Positions 46,507-55,397 are shown, counted from the first letter of the stretch. The stretch is DNA of 64,000 nucleotides from Sphingobium naphthae (GCF_020782235.1 NZ_JAJGNO010000013.1:81709-145708), one strand, 5' to 3'. Numbers and translations: made by a program. The notes: generated by a model from the letters alone, not told the origin.

Positions 46507-46827
46507 ATGACCTTGTTCTGGAAAGGCGCGGCGGCGCTCAGCCTCGCCATCGCTAGCCTGGGCGCGGCGGCGACGCCCGCGCAGGCGCAATATCATGGCG
46601 GCTATGGATGGCGCGACGGGCGCGAGGTTCGCTGGGACAACCGCCGCTGGGATGGGCGCCGCTGGGATGGGCGCCGCTGGGACGGGCGCCGCTGGGATGG
46701 GCGCCGGCACTGGCGCGGCCAGCGCGGCTATTATCGTCCCCATTATCGCTACCGCGCGCGCTGCTGGACCGAATGGCGCTATGATCGCTGGCGGCATCGC
46801 GACGTGCGCGTGCGCATCTGCCGCTGA
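46507..46827 (+). CDS. Exported Arg/Trp-rich protein with tandem RRWDG repeats
   Basis: 106 residues. Signal peptide ends about AQA-QY. The centre is a perfect tandem of RRWDG units (four consecutive) followed by a basic, aromatic C-terminus with a Cys pair (RARCWTEWRYDRWRHRDV ... RICR). Composition recalls the RcnB-like proteins but the RcnB domain is not evident. Start at 46507, with GAGGAGAG placed eight bases upstream, rather than 46501. Confidence 0.75.
   Translation: MTLFWKGAAALSLAIASLGAAATPAQAQYHGGYGWRDGREVRWDNRRWDGRRWDGRRWDGRRWDGRRHWRGQRGYYRPHYRYRARCWTEWRYDRWRHRDVRVRICR
46639..46710 (+). repeat. 15-bp tandem repeat coding for RRWDG
   Basis: About four copies of a 15-base unit of the type CGCCGCTGGGATGGG, nearly identical at the DNA level (one T/C variant), in frame inside the gene at 46507. 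Such arrays can change copy number by slippage. Confidence 0.85.
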
Positions 46828-46843
46828 CGCTGCCGATACATCC

Positions 46844-46881
46844 CCGCAACCCGCCCGATTGAACATTGCGGCGGGTTGCGG
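46844..46881 (+). terminator. Inverted repeat after the RRWDG gene
   Basis: CCGCAACCCGCC and GGCGGGTTGCGG form a perfect 12-bp stem with a 14-base loop. No T tract. Confidence 0.5.
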
Positions 46882-46893
46882 CATGTCGGGGGC

Positions 46894-47316
46894 ATGAGCG
46901 ATCCCATGCCCGTCATCCAGAGCCTGCTTGCCGGCCTGCCGATCCTGCTGCTCCATCTCGCGAGCGCCTCTCTGGTCTGGCTCGGCGCGCTGGCGCTCTA
47001 TCTGTGGATCACCCCGCATGACGAGTTCGCGCTGATCCGCGCGGGCAATGAGGCGGCGGCCATCTCGCTGGGCGGCGCGGCGATCGGCCTGGCAGTGCCG
47101 CTGGGCTTCTGCCTCGCCGGCTCTGTCAATGTCTGGGACGTGGTCATCTGGGGCAGCGTGACGCTGGTGCTGCAACTCATCGCCTTTCGCCTCGTCGATT
47201 TCCTGCTCGGCACCCTGTCCGCGCGGATCGAGGCGAATGAGCGTTCGGCCGCCATCTTTCTTGCCATGATGAAGGCGGCGATCGCCTGCCTGACCGCCGC
47301 GGCGGTGGCGGGCTGA
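46894..47316 (+). CDS. DUF350 inner-membrane protein
   Basis: 140 residues, about four membrane helices, with ISLGGAAIGLAVPLGFC and the conserved DVVIWGSVTLVLQL of DUF350 proteins. Unknown function. It lies 6 bp before the serine protease gene, so the two probably form an operon. Confidence 0.85.
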   Translation: MSDPMPVIQSLLAGLPILLLHLASASLVWLGALALYLWITPHDEFALIRAGNEAAAISLGGAAIGLAVPLGFCLAGSVNVWDVVIWGSVTLVLQLIAFRLVDFLLGTLSARIEANERSAAIFLAMMKAAIACLTAAAVAG

Positions 47317-47322
47317 GGCGCG

Positions 47323-48171
47323 ATGGCGCGCAAGCAGGGCTGTAGCTGCCTGCCCTTCGCGCTGGGCGCGCTGCTGCTGCTCGCTTGGGTCACGCAGGAT
47401 CTGGCCGTGCCCCCGCTGCAGGTGGAGCAGTTCGATCCGCGCAGCCCGCGCCGGCCGATGCCGCAATGGGGCGATGAACAGTTCGTGATCGAGGATCGGC
47501 CCGGCGGCCCCGCCGATTCGATGGGCACCGCCTTCGCCGTCGATCGGGACGGCGCCTGGCTGACCGCCGAACATGTCACCCATGGCTGCACCCGCGTGGG
47601 GCTGGAGGATGGCCGCTTCGCCCGCCCCGTCGCGCGCGTGCTCGAAAGCCGGGAGGCCGATGCCGCGATGGTCGAGGCGGATCTGGCCAGCCCCGATGCC
47701 CTGCCGCTCGCCGACGCGATGCCGCAACCGGGCACGCCGGGCTATCATATGGGCTTTCCCGCGGGCGAGCCGACGCTGGTCGTGTCGGAATTCATCGGGT
47801 CGGCGAGCGCACGCCGCGGCCGCAGCGAATTGACGCAGCCCGTGCTCGCCTGGGCCGAGCGCGGCCGCGTGCCCGCTGGCAACGGCACGCTGTCGGGCAT
47901 CAGCGGCGGGCCGATATTGGCGGAGGACGGCCATGTCGTCGGCGTCAACAGCGCCGCCACCGACCGGCGCGGCCGCATCCTCACCACCGCGCCCGACGCG
48001 GTCGTCCGCCTCGCCACCGCCAGCCGCGCGATCGACGAGCGGCCGGTCGCCTATCCCATCGCCGGCATATCCGACGCCAGCGCGCGCTTCGCCGCCTGGC
48101 TGGACCAGGGCGTCATCCGCCGCATCTTCTGCGATGTCGACGAAAGCCGGAGCGGACTTGGCGGCGGTTGA
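47323..48171 (+). CDS. Trypsin-like serine protease, membrane-anchored
   Basis: 282 residues. An N-terminal hydrophobic segment (about 10-28) is followed by a chymotrypsin-fold domain with triad H84 (LTAEHVTHG), D113 (EADAAMVEAD) and S194 (LSGISGGP). No PDZ domain is seen, unlike DegP/HtrA. Likely a periplasmic-facing protease. The substrate is unknown. Confidence 0.88.
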   Translation: MARKQGCSCLPFALGALLLLAWVTQDLAVPPLQVEQFDPRSPRRPMPQWGDEQFVIEDRPGGPADSMGTAFAVDRDGAWLTAEHVTHGCTRVGLEDGRFARPVARVLESREADAAMVEADLASPDALPLADAMPQPGTPGYHMGFPAGEPTLVVSEFIGSASARRGRSELTQPVLAWAERGRVPAGNGTLSGISGGPILAEDGHVVGVNSAATDRRGRILTTAPDAVVRLATASRAIDERPVAYPIAGISDASARFAAWLDQGVIRRIFCDVDESRSGLGGG

Positions 48172-48224
48172 CGAGCGCGCGCCCCAGGCGCTAGGCGCGG
48201 CGCAACTTTTCGAGGATTTCCATC

Positions 48225-48503
48225 ATGAGCGACACGCCCCCCGACCATCTGTCCACCAACCCCAAGAGCCCCCATTTCGACATGGACGTGCTCCAGCGCG
48301 GCATCGGCATCCGGTTCAAGGGGCGCGAGCGCAAGGATGTGGAGGAATATTGCATCTCCGAGGGCTGGATTCGCGTCGCCGCCGGCAAGACCCGCGACCG
48401 CCACGGCAATCCGCTGACGATCAAGCTGAATGGCGAGGTCGAAGCCTGGTTCGAAACGCCGGCCGAAGGCGCCGCGGAAGACAAGGCGGCCGACGCCGAA
48501 TAA
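48225..48503 (+). CDS. DUF3297 family protein
   Basis: 92 residues. HLSTNPKSPHFD, GIGIRFKGRERKDVEEYCIS and GWIRVAAGKTRDRHGNP match DUF3297, a small conserved protein of Proteobacteria with unknown function. A strong terminator follows. Confidence 0.9.
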   Translation: MSDTPPDHLSTNPKSPHFDMDVLQRGIGIRFKGRERKDVEEYCISEGWIRVAAGKTRDRHGNPLTIKLNGEVEAWFETPAEGAAEDKAADAE

Positions 48504-48517
48504 GCAGACAAAGGACA

Positions 48518-48541
48518 GGGCGCCGCAACAGGCGCCCTTTT
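48518..48541 (+). terminator. Rho-independent terminator of the DUF3297 gene
   Basis: GGGCGCC/GGCGCCC stem, GCAACA loop, then TTTT. Confidence 0.9.
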
Positions 48542-48545
48542 CGCA

Positions 48546-49271
48546 TCAGTTGAGCATCGTCTCGCGCTTCACATCCGCGATGATGGCGCTGAGGCTGCGT
48601 TCGGCCGGCGCATTGTCGGCAAAGGTCAGGATCGCGGGATCAGTGCGCAGATGGGGCGTGCGCCCGCGCCGCGCGGGCTTGGGCTCCGCCACGGCCTGCG
48701 CGATCCGCACCGACATGCGACGGTCCGGCGTGGCCTTCTCCTCCTCCCAGCGGCCGGCATCGACCCGCGCGAAGCGGATGCTGGCGCCCAGCGCCGGATC
48801 GGGCGTGAAATCGTGCAGCCTGGCCTTGGCGGGATAGATGAAGCCGAAGGTCGGATTGGTGCGCGCGCCCATCTGCGCGGTCGGGCTGTGCCAGACCCGC
48901 ACCTGGCTCCAGTCGCCCAGCGCCGACACGTCGATGGCCAGCACATCCTCCTCGATCGCGCCGGGCGCCGACCAGTTGGCGTGCCGGATCAGGATGCGGC
49001 GATCGTCCAGCACGCGGCTCACCACCGCGACATGCCCCAGCGCCATCGGGCCGAACGCCCGGAACGCCAGCACCGCGCCCTTTTTGGGCCTGTGGCCGCG
49101 CTGGAACCGGCCGTCGGCCTGATCCCACCAGTTGAGCGCGTCGCCATGGATGTCCACGCCCGACACGATGCGCGCATAGGGCACGCATTGCAGCATCCCC
49201 GCGCTCCAGCCAGGCGCGGCCGTCATCCCGGACAGCAGCAGCGCTGCGGCCCGGATCATTGCTCGAATCAT
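48546..49271 (-). CDS. Exported CHAP-domain amidase/peptidase-like protein
   Basis: 241 residues with a signal peptide. CHAP (NlpC/P60-type) domain: nucleophile C29 in MLQCVPYARIVSG, catalytic H80 (LGHVAVVS) and the N99 region (RHANW). CHAP domains cleave peptidoglycan cross-bridges or glutathionylspermidine. The C-terminal 90 residues are a basic tail. It is adjacent to a shorter paralogue at 49349. Confidence 0.9.
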   Translation of the reverse strand: MIRAMIRAAALLLSGMTAAPGWSAGMLQCVPYARIVSGVDIHGDALNWWDQADGRFQRGHRPKKGAVLAFRAFGPMALGHVAVVSRVLDDRRILIRHANWSAPGAIEEDVLAIDVSALGDWSQVRVWHSPTAQMGARTNPTFGFIYPAKARLHDFTPDPALGASIRFARVDAGRWEEEKATPDRRMSVRIAQAVAEPKPARRGRTPHLRTDPAILTFADNAPAERSLSAIIADVKRETMLN

Positions 49272-49348
49272 TTGCGATCCCGAAACGTCAAGAATCGCCC
49301 CACCGGGGGCGACCCTATGCGTCGGTCGGTTGGGAAAAGGTTAACGGC

Positions 49349-49879
49349 TCAGAAAGCAGAGCGGATCGCCGCGCCACCCGCCGCATCGGCCGAAGCGACC
49401 TGCACCGGCTGGTCGATGGTCGCGGGCTCGTCGGCATAGATGAAGCCATTGGCGGGGTTGGACCGGGTGCCAAGGCCGCCGATCGGACCGTACCACACGC
49501 GCACGTCGGTCCAGTCATTATTGGCCGACACGTCGACCGCGCGCACGTCGCGCTCGATGCCGCCGCGATAGGACCAGTTGGCGTGGGTCACCAGTATTTC
49601 GCGATCGCTCACCACCTTGCTCACCATGGCGACATGGCCGACCGGCATGGAGCGGCTGGACGCGAAGGCGAGCACGGCGCCGACGCGCGGCTGATGGCCG
49701 CGGGCGTAGCGGCCCTCGGCCTGGCCCCACCAGGTGTTGGCGTTGCCGTAAATCTCGATGCCGGACACCTGCCGGGCGAAGGGCGCGCATTGCAGCGTGC
49801 CGGCGGCGGCGGGAACGGAAATCAGGGCCGAAAACGCAAGAACAGACGCCGCGAAAAACGCGCGAAAACCAGCCAACAT
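49349..49879 (-). CDS. Exported CHAP-domain protein (shorter paralogue)
   Basis: 176 residues, signal peptide ending about AAA-GT. Same CHAP layout: C31 (LQCAPFARQVSG), H82 (VGHVAMVS) and the HANWSYRGG region. It has the same strand and order as the gene at 48546, separated by 77 bp, suggesting tandem duplication. Confidence 0.9.
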   Translation of the reverse strand: MLAGFRAFFAASVLAFSALISVPAAAGTLQCAPFARQVSGIEIYGNANTWWGQAEGRYARGHQPRVGAVLAFASSRSMPVGHVAMVSKVVSDREILVTHANWSYRGGIERDVRAVDVSANNDWTDVRVWYGPIGGLGTRSNPANGFIYADEPATIDQPVQVASADAAGGAAIRSAF

Positions 49880-49985
49880 GCGATTGCGACCCCGACTTTA
49901 TAAAGGCTTGAACCCCGATGGCCGCTTTAGGGCAGACGCCGGCAGGGATGAAAAGAGCCGGGCGACGAGTCGTTTGATCGATGCG

Positions 49986-51059
49986 TTATGCTGCGGAACG
50001 AAAAATATGCCCGGCCGTTACCGTCAACCGGGTGGCAGAGACCAAGTCACTGAAAAGGCTTGGTTCGGTCCCGGTCATCCACACTTGCCCCCCGGTTTCG
50101 GCCAGCCGGTCGAATAAGGCGGCCCGGCGCAGCGGGTCGAGATGCGCCGCCACTTCGTCGAGCAGCAGCACTGGCGGCTGCCCACGATCCGCCGCGACCA
50201 GCCCGGCATGGGCCAGCAGGATGGATAGCAGCAAAGCCTTCTGCTCCCCGGTCGAACACAGCGCCGCCGCCTGCCCCTTGGCCGCATGGATGACCGCCAG
50301 GTCCTGGCGATGCGGCCCCGACAGCGTCCGACCGGCCGCCGCATCGCGCCGCCGCTCCCGCCCCAGCCGTTCGGCCAACGGCGCCTCGGCGCCCTCCTCG
50401 CCGGTTTCGATCGCGATCATCGGGCGCGCGAACGGCGCGTCAGGCTGGTCCGCGAGCAGCTGGTTCAGCCGCTCGACCAGGTCGGCGCGGGCGGCGGACA
50501 AGGCCGCGCCATGGTCGCCCATCTGCGCCTCCAGCGCGGACAGCCACGCCGGATCGGCGCTGCGCAGGTCGCTCAGCAGCCGGTTGCGCGCGCGCATCGC
50601 CGCGTCATAGCGCGCGCTATGCGCCGCATGGCCGGGATGAAGCGCCAGCGTCAGCCGGTCGAGAAACCGGCGGCGCGCGCCCGGACTGTCCAGGAACAAT
50701 CGGTCCATCGCGGGCGTCAGCCACACGATCGACAGATGGTCGGCCAGCGCATTGGCGGAAGCGGCCACCCCGCCGATCCGCACCTGCCGTCGTTCGGGCG
50801 CGGCCGCCTGGACCCCGGTGCCCAGCACCACCCCGTCCACCTCGGCGGCGATGCCGAACCCGCCCGGCCCGTCCTGCCGCGCCATCGCGCCGAGCGCCGC
50901 GCCGCGCAGCCCGCGCCCGGGCGCCAGCATCGATACCGCTTCCAGGATATTGGTCTTGCCCGCCCCATTGTCGCCGGTCAGCAGCACGAAAGCGTGATCA
51001 GGCAGGATCAGCGCATCCGCATGATTGCGGAAATCGCTCAGGGTCAGGCGGCCGATCAT
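49986..51059 (-). CDS. recF: DNA replication and repair protein RecF
   Basis: 357 residues. Walker A is GDNGAGKTN (29-37), and the C-terminal ABC-type signature/Walker B is seen in [11 protein letters not shown]. RecF loads RecA at gaps. Start [13 protein letters not shown] at 51059. In many bacteria it follows dnaN; here it is separated from dnaN. Confidence 0.95.
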   Translation of the reverse strand: MIGRLTLSDFRNHADALILPDHAFVLLTGDNGAGKTNILEAVSMLAPGRGLRGAALGAMARQDGPGGFGIAAEVDGVVLGTGVQAAAPERRQVRIGGVAASANALADHLSIVWLTPAMDRLFLDSPGARRRFLDRLTLALHPGHAAHSARYDAAMRARNRLLSDLRSADPAWLSALEAQMGDHGAALSAARADLVERLNQLLADQPDAPFARPMIAIETGEEGAEAPLAERLGRERRRDAAAGRTLSGPHRQDLAVIHAAKGQAAALCSTGEQKALLLSILLAHAGLVAADRGQPPVLLLDEVAAHLDPLRRAALFDRLAETGGQVWMTGTEPSLFSDLVSATRLTVTAGHIFRSAA

Positions 51060-51104
51060 CGCGTGGCTGTAGCGGGGACTGGACCGCGAAGGAAGCACGC
51101 TTCG

Positions 51105-51605
51105 TCAGCAGCGCTTGCGCGTCACGGCCGTTCCGTCATTGACGATGGTCAGCCGCGTGCCATCGGCCGACGGCTTGAGGCTGAGCGTCCGGGTCCAGCT
51201 CTCACCCTCTCCGGTGAAGGCCGCCTGCACCGCGATGCGGCCGTCCGCGCCCGTGCTGGCCGACTGCACCTTGCCCACGCTTTCGTGGAAGATCAGCTGG
51301 TCGGGCGCGATCGTCAGTTCCAGCGCGTCGGACCGGTCGCCGCAGCGCGCCTCGATGCCGGCCCAGCGCCCCTGCACATTGGCGGGGATCAGCCCGGCGG
51401 GCGCAGGCGGCGGCGCGGGCGTTTCGATGTCCGGCGGCGGCTCGACCGGCGTGATCGCATTGGGCGGGGGCGCGGGTTCATCCGTCGCAGGCAGGGCCTG
51501 GTCCATGATGTTGGACACGACGCCGGGTTGTTCGGCCTGGTTGCCGTCCTGCCGCCCGCAGGCGGCGAGCAGGACAATCGGCAGGAGAGGAAGCAGGACG
51601 CGCAT
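51105..51605 (-). CDS. Putative lipoprotein with a proline-rich linker
   Basis: 166 residues. Lipobox LLAAC (C16). A Pro-rich linker (about 45-72) precedes a globular domain with GRWAGIEARCGDR and a C-terminal CGD/RKRC cysteine pair. Family not recognised. 46 bp upstream of recF on the same strand. Confidence 0.72.
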   Translation of the reverse strand: MRVLLPLLPIVLLAACGRQDGNQAEQPGVVSNIMDQALPATDEPAPPPNAITPVEPPPDIETPAPPPAPAGLIPANVQGRWAGIEARCGDRSDALELTIAPDQLIFHESVGKVQSASTGADGRIAVQAAFTGEGESWTRTLSLKPSADGTRLTIVNDGTAVTRKRC

Positions 51606-51693
51606 GGCGGGAAAACCCGGCGCGCCCGCCCCCGGTTCCAGCATCGCCCGCATCATGGTAGAAGCGGGGCACTTATCAAGGGGAGTCGATGCC

Positions 51694-52083
51694 ATGCCGG
51701 TGCTGGGAATGGGCGGCCTTTTCTTTCGCGCGCGCGATCCCGAAGCGCTGGGGCAATGGTATCGCACCCACCTCCATGTCGGCGGCGGCTGCGTCGCCGA
51801 TCCGGCGGCGCAGGCCAATGAATGGGTGTGGCAGACGCTGGGCGGGCCGATGGTGTTCGCGCCCTTCAAGCAGGACAGCGACTATTTCGCCGCCGACAAG
51901 GCCTTCATGCTCAACTTCCGCGTATCCGACCTCGATTCTCTTCTGGACAGCTTGCGCGCGGCCGGCATTGCGATCATCACCAAAACCGACTGGGACGATC
52001 CCGCGGTCGGCCGTTTTGCCCGCATTCACGATCCGGAGGGCAATGCGATCGAATTGTGGGAGCCCCCGGCCCAGTCCGCCTGA
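51694..52083 (+). CDS. VOC (glyoxalase/bleomycin-resistance fold) family protein
   Basis: 129 residues. FFRARDPEALGQWYRTHL and IHDPEGNAIELWEPP are VOC-superfamily patterns, with a terminal metal-type Glu. The substrate is unknown. The start at ATG 51694 has GGGGAG a few bases upstream. Confidence 0.88.
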   Translation: MPVLGMGGLFFRARDPEALGQWYRTHLHVGGGCVADPAAQANEWVWQTLGGPMVFAPFKQDSDYFAADKAFMLNFRVSDLDSLLDSLRAAGIAIITKTDWDDPAVGRFARIHDPEGNAIELWEPPAQSA

Positions 52084-52129
52084 TCCGCATGCCGCCCTCC
52101 GCATATCGCCTGTTCCAAGGAGTCCATCG

Positions 52130-52660
52130 ATGAAGCGCCTGTCCCTGATCCTCGCCGCTGCCGCCCTGCTGCCGGCCGGCAACGCCATGGCTGCGCTCGC
52201 GGTCGGCGCGAAGGCCCCCGACTTCACGACGCGCGGCGCGCTGGCGGGCAAGACCTTCACCCTCACCCTGGCGCACCAGCTCAAGCGCGGGCCGGTGGTG
52301 CTCTATTTCTTCCCCAAGGCGTTCACGCCGGGCTGTTCGGCCGAAGCACGCGAGTTTGCGGAGAATATCGACAAGTTCAAGGCGGCGGGCGCGACGGTCA
52401 TCGGCATGTCGGCCGATCCGGTCGATGACCTCGTATCCTTCTCCACCAAGGAATGCGCGGGCAAATTCCCGGTCGCCTCGGCCGGCCCGGGCATCATTTC
52501 GGGCTATGACGTGGCGCTCAAGATGCGGCCGGGCATGACCGACCGCACCTCCTATGTCATCGCGCCGTCCGGCCGCATCGCCTTCGTCCATAGCGAGATG
52601 AACTATGCCAACCATGTGAAGGCCACGCTGGACGCTGTGGAGTCGATGAAGGCGAAGTAG
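52130..52660 (+). CDS. Exported peroxiredoxin (AhpC/TSA, PrxQ-like)
   Basis: 176 residues. Signal peptide MKRLSLILAAAALLPAGNAMA, then a peroxiredoxin domain with peroxidatic C69 in FFPKAFTPGCSAE and a candidate resolving C109 (TKECAGKF). It would reduce peroxides in the periplasm. AAGGAG precedes the ATG at 52130. Downstream of the VOC gene, 47 bp apart. Confidence 0.9.
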   Translation: MKRLSLILAAAALLPAGNAMAALAVGAKAPDFTTRGALAGKTFTLTLAHQLKRGPVVLYFFPKAFTPGCSAEAREFAENIDKFKAAGATVIGMSADPVDDLVSFSTKECAGKFPVASAGPGIISGYDVALKMRPGMTDRTSYVIAPSGRIAFVHSEMNYANHVKATLDAVESMKAK

Positions 52661-52671
52661 GAAAGCCTCGC

Positions 52672-53433
52672 TCACCCCTCCAGCTTGGTGAGCATGAACG
52701 CCAGCAGGAAGCCCGCGACCGCGATCAGGCCGGAAAATTCGTGGGTTTCCTCGGTCGCTTCGGGGATCATCGTATCCACCAGCATGGCCAGGATCGCGCC
52801 CGCCGCGACGGCGGTGGTCGCGGCGATGATGTCGGGACCGGCGCCCGCCATGGTGACATAGCCGATCGCCGCCGCCACGCCCGATGCCGCGGCGATCGCG
52901 CCCCAGACGCCGAAGATATAGCCGGCGCTGCGCCCCGCCTTCTTCATGCCCGCCGCGCTCGACAGGCCTTCTGGAACGTTGGACAGGAACACCGCCGCCA
53001 CCGTCACCAGGCTGACGCCCGCGCCCTGCAACAGGCTGACGCCGATCACGACCGATTCGGGTATGCCGTCCAGCAGCGCGCCGATGGCGATGGACAGGCC
53101 CGACCCTTCGTCCGCGTCGGCTTGGCTCTGCGCCGGGTTGGATCCCGATCGCTTGCGATGCTTCGCCCCCGCCCGCGACACCAGGATGTTCGCGGCGGTA
53201 TAGACCAGCGCGCCGCCGAAGAAACCCAACGCTGTCGCGTCGAAGCCGCCGCGCGCATAGGCGTCATCCATCAGGTCGAAGGCGACGGCGGAAATCAGCA
53301 CGCCCGATCCCACCGCCATGATCGCCGCGATCAGTCGCTGGGGCAGGTGGACCAGATAGGCGATGGCCGCGCCGATCAGCAGCGCCGACCCGCCGACAAA
53401 ACCCCAAAGACCTGCGGCGACGGCGCCTTCCAT
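52672..53433 (-). CDS. ZIP-family divalent metal transporter
   Basis: 253 residues, about eight membrane helices. ZIP signature in helices 4-5: GALLDGIPESVVIG and SNVPEGLSSAAGM. Probable zinc or iron uptake, though ZIP-like efflux members exist. GAGAGG lies seven bases before the ATG at 53433; an alternative in-frame ATG is at 53448. Confidence 0.9.
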   Translation of the reverse strand: MEGAVAAGLWGFVGGSALLIGAAIAYLVHLPQRLIAAIMAVGSGVLISAVAFDLMDDAYARGGFDATALGFFGGALVYTAANILVSRAGAKHRKRSGSNPAQSQADADEGSGLSIAIGALLDGIPESVVIGVSLLQGAGVSLVTVAAVFLSNVPEGLSSAAGMKKAGRSAGYIFGVWGAIAAASGVAAAIGYVTMAGAGPDIIAATTAVAAGAILAMLVDTMIPEATEETHEFSGLIAVAGFLLAFMLTKLEG

Positions 53434-53511
53434 GGCAATTCCTCTCAACGATCAGCAATGATTGGGGAAAGCGTCAGCGCCGGGCGGGGTTCCGGCGCTT
53501 GAGGCCGCGCG

Positions 53512-53901
53512 TCAGGGCGCCAGGAAGTCGCCGCTCGCGATCGGCGCCAGCCCCGCCGCGTCGCGAGCATAGACATAGGTCCAGGCACAGGCAGGTCCGC
53601 CCGGGCCATCGACCATGATCCGGCTGCGCCGATATTCCCGCGGTTCGGGAAAGCCGGGCGCGCATTCCTCATAGATGTCGATCCAGCCCAGGGTCGTTGC
53701 CGGGTCCGGAAGGGCGAACAGGTCGCCGACCACCCAGGCCGCGCCGCCCGGCACCAGGCCGGGATAGTCGGCAATCCGATACAGCAGCCCGGCGGTCCTG
53801 GCGCGGCCCAGAAGCCGGGCTTCGCGCCGCAGCCGCTGCGCCATCGGCCCGGCAAACCCGGCCCGCAACGTGCCATAGACGAAGAGCAGCGCCTCGCTCA
53901 T
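53512..53901 (-). CDS. Gamma-glutamylcyclotransferase-fold protein (YtfP-like)
   Basis: 129 residues. Begins LLFVYGTLRAGF, the GGCT substrate-binding motif, and has the catalytic-type Glu in DIYEECAPGFPEPREYRR. GGCT-like enzymes form 5-oxoproline from gamma-glutamyl amines. Start MSEALLFVYG at 53901. Confidence 0.88.
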   Translation of the reverse strand: MSEALLFVYGTLRAGFAGPMAQRLRREARLLGRARTAGLLYRIADYPGLVPGGAAWVVGDLFALPDPATTLGWIDIYEECAPGFPEPREYRRSRIMVDGPGGPACAWTYVYARDAAGLAPIASGDFLAP

Positions 53902-54020
53902 AGAATCTCCACGCGCTTTTTCCCAACTCCACGCAAATTTCGCCAATAATCCGCGATAATCGCTGTCGCTCCTAGATGCGCGTGACGCAAGAAGCTCGGA
54001 AATCCGCCGAAAATGGAAAT

Positions 54021-54036
54021 TGGCACACCCCCTGCA
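54021..54036 (+). promoter_or_regulatory. Sigma-54 (-24/-12) promoter of the 34-residue peptide/PspC unit
   Basis: TGGCAC-N5-CTGCA: GG at 54022-54023 and GC at 54034-54035 with exactly ten bases between, the RpoN spacing. The predicted start is near 54047. A short hairpin (GGCCGGA/TCCGGCC, 54054-54070) follows in the leader. Confidence 0.7.
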
Positions 54037-54092
54037 ATTGCTTTGGGCATCAAGGCCGGATGGTCCGGCCGCACAATCAGGGAGTATCCACC

Positions 54093-54197
54093 ATGTTCAT
54101 CGCCAAGATCCAGAACGCCGCTTTCGCCCTCGTCGGCGCTGTCGTCTTCGCCAGCCTGTTCGTGGGCGCAGCGGTTCCGGTTGCGCCGATCGCCTGA
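54093..54197 (+). CDS. 34-residue membrane peptide
   Basis: 34 residues: MFIAKIQNAAFALVGAVVFA then a short hydrophobic C-terminus, a single membrane-spanning or signal-like helix. It lies between a sigma-54 promoter and a PspC gene (49 bp apart). A GGGAG-type site precedes the ATG. Probably a small phage-shock-type membrane protein, but I do not recognise a named family. Confidence 0.65.
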   Translation: MFIAKIQNAAFALVGAVVFASLFVGAAVPVAPIA

Positions 54198-54246
54198 TCG
54201 GCGCGCCCCATCTTCCAGACCATGTAATCCATAGAAGGCCAGACTC

Positions 54247-54432
54247 ATGAACAACAGCTTCACCCTCGACCGCCGCCACGGCAAGATCATGGGCGTGTGC
54301 GCGGGTCTTTCCAACCAGTCGGGCATCGACGTCACGCTGATCCGCGTCGCGCTGGTGCTGCTGACGCTCTGCGCGCTGGGGCCGATCGGGGTCGCGGCCT
54401 ATCTGCTGGCCGGATGGCTGGCGGAGGGCTGA
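54247..54432 (+). CDS. PspC-domain membrane protein
   Basis: 61 residues, a single PspC domain: KIMGVCAGLSNQSGIDVTLIRVALVL and one membrane helix (about 33-58). PspC proteins take part in the phage-shock (envelope stress) response. It is downstream of the sigma-54 promoter and the 34-residue peptide. A hairpin follows. Confidence 0.9.
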   Translation: MNNSFTLDRRHGKIMGVCAGLSNQSGIDVTLIRVALVLLTLCALGPIGVAAYLLAGWLAEG

Positions 54433-54477
54433 TGCTCCCCCGCGCGTTGCTCGGATCGCCGCCCCTTCCCCCTCATG

Positions 54478-54509
54478 AGGCCGCTCCGGCGCCAGCCGGA
54501 CGCGGCCTT
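54478..54509 (+). terminator. Terminator-like hairpin after pspC
   Basis: AGGCCGCTCCGGC pairs with GCCGGA-C-GCGGCCTT around a GCCA loop, one bulge. It lies between convergent genes. Confidence 0.6.
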
Positions 54510-54528
54510 GCCGTTCATGCGCCCGGCC

Positions 54529-55281
54529 TCACCCTTTCGAGGCCGCCAGCGCCGCGATCATTGCCTGTGCCGCGGCAGGATTGCGCTCCTTCGCGCCGCT
54601 GATGAAGAAGGCGAAGACATCGCCCTTCTCCGCCTGTTCCCTCGCCTGCTGCGTCCACCGCCCGATCGCGTCTGCGGCATAGCCGGTCGGCTCATCCGCC
54701 TGCGCTTGCATTAGGCGCATATAGCTGAACCCCACATCATGGCCCCTGATCGCCGGATAGTCCGGATGATCCGCCAGCACGACCGCGACGCCCGCCTCGC
54801 GCGCCATGTCCAGAAACGCCGGATCGTCGAAACTCTCATGCCGCACCTCCAGCGCATGGCGCAGCGGCACGCCATCGACGCTGCCGGGCAGCAGCGTCAG
54901 GAACGCGCCGAAATCATCCGGGTCGAACCGCTTGGTCGGCATGAATTGCCACAGGATCGGTCCCAGCCTGTCGCCCAGTTCGGCTATGCCCTGACCGGTG
55001 AATTTCGCGATCGACTCCGCCGCCTGCGCCAGCTGCTTGCGATTGGTGCAGTAACGCGATGCCTTGACCGCGAACCGGAAGCCATCGGGCACCGCCCTGG
55101 CCCAGTTGGCGAAGGTCGCCGGCTTCTGGCTGCTATAATAGGTCGCGTTGATTTCCGTCGCGGTCAGATGCTGGCCGACATAGGCCAGCTCGTCCTTCTG
55201 CCGCAGCCCGGCGGGATAGAAATTGTCGCGCCACGGCTCATAGACCCAGCCGCCAATGCCCACCCTGATCCGTCCCGCCAT
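54529..55281 (-). CDS. DUF72 family protein (YecE-like)
   Basis: 250 residues. IRVGIGGWVYEPWRDNFYP, EINATYYSSQKPATFANWA, FAVKASRYCTN and LRHALEVRHESFDD match DUF72, a TIM-barrel-like family of unknown activity. Divergent from the DUF2061 gene. Confidence 0.9.
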   Translation of the reverse strand: MAGRIRVGIGGWVYEPWRDNFYPAGLRQKDELAYVGQHLTATEINATYYSSQKPATFANWARAVPDGFRFAVKASRYCTNRKQLAQAAESIAKFTGQGIAELGDRLGPILWQFMPTKRFDPDDFGAFLTLLPGSVDGVPLRHALEVRHESFDDPAFLDMAREAGVAVVLADHPDYPAIRGHDVGFSYMRLMQAQADEPTGYAADAIGRWTQQAREQAEKGDVFAFFISGAKERNPAAAQAMIAALAASKG

Positions 55282-55397
55282 AGCGCATCTCCCTTGCCCT
55301 CCTTCTGATCGCCTGACCCGATCAGAGCCAGCGGAAAAAGCCCTTTGGCATTATTGCGAATAGTTCTTATTTGCATCTTCAGCCAAGGAGATGCCCC

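Noticed and set aside
46639..46710. 15-bp tandem repeat considered as a CRISPR or protein-binding iteron array
   Set aside because: No spacers, and the repeats are in frame in an exported protein.
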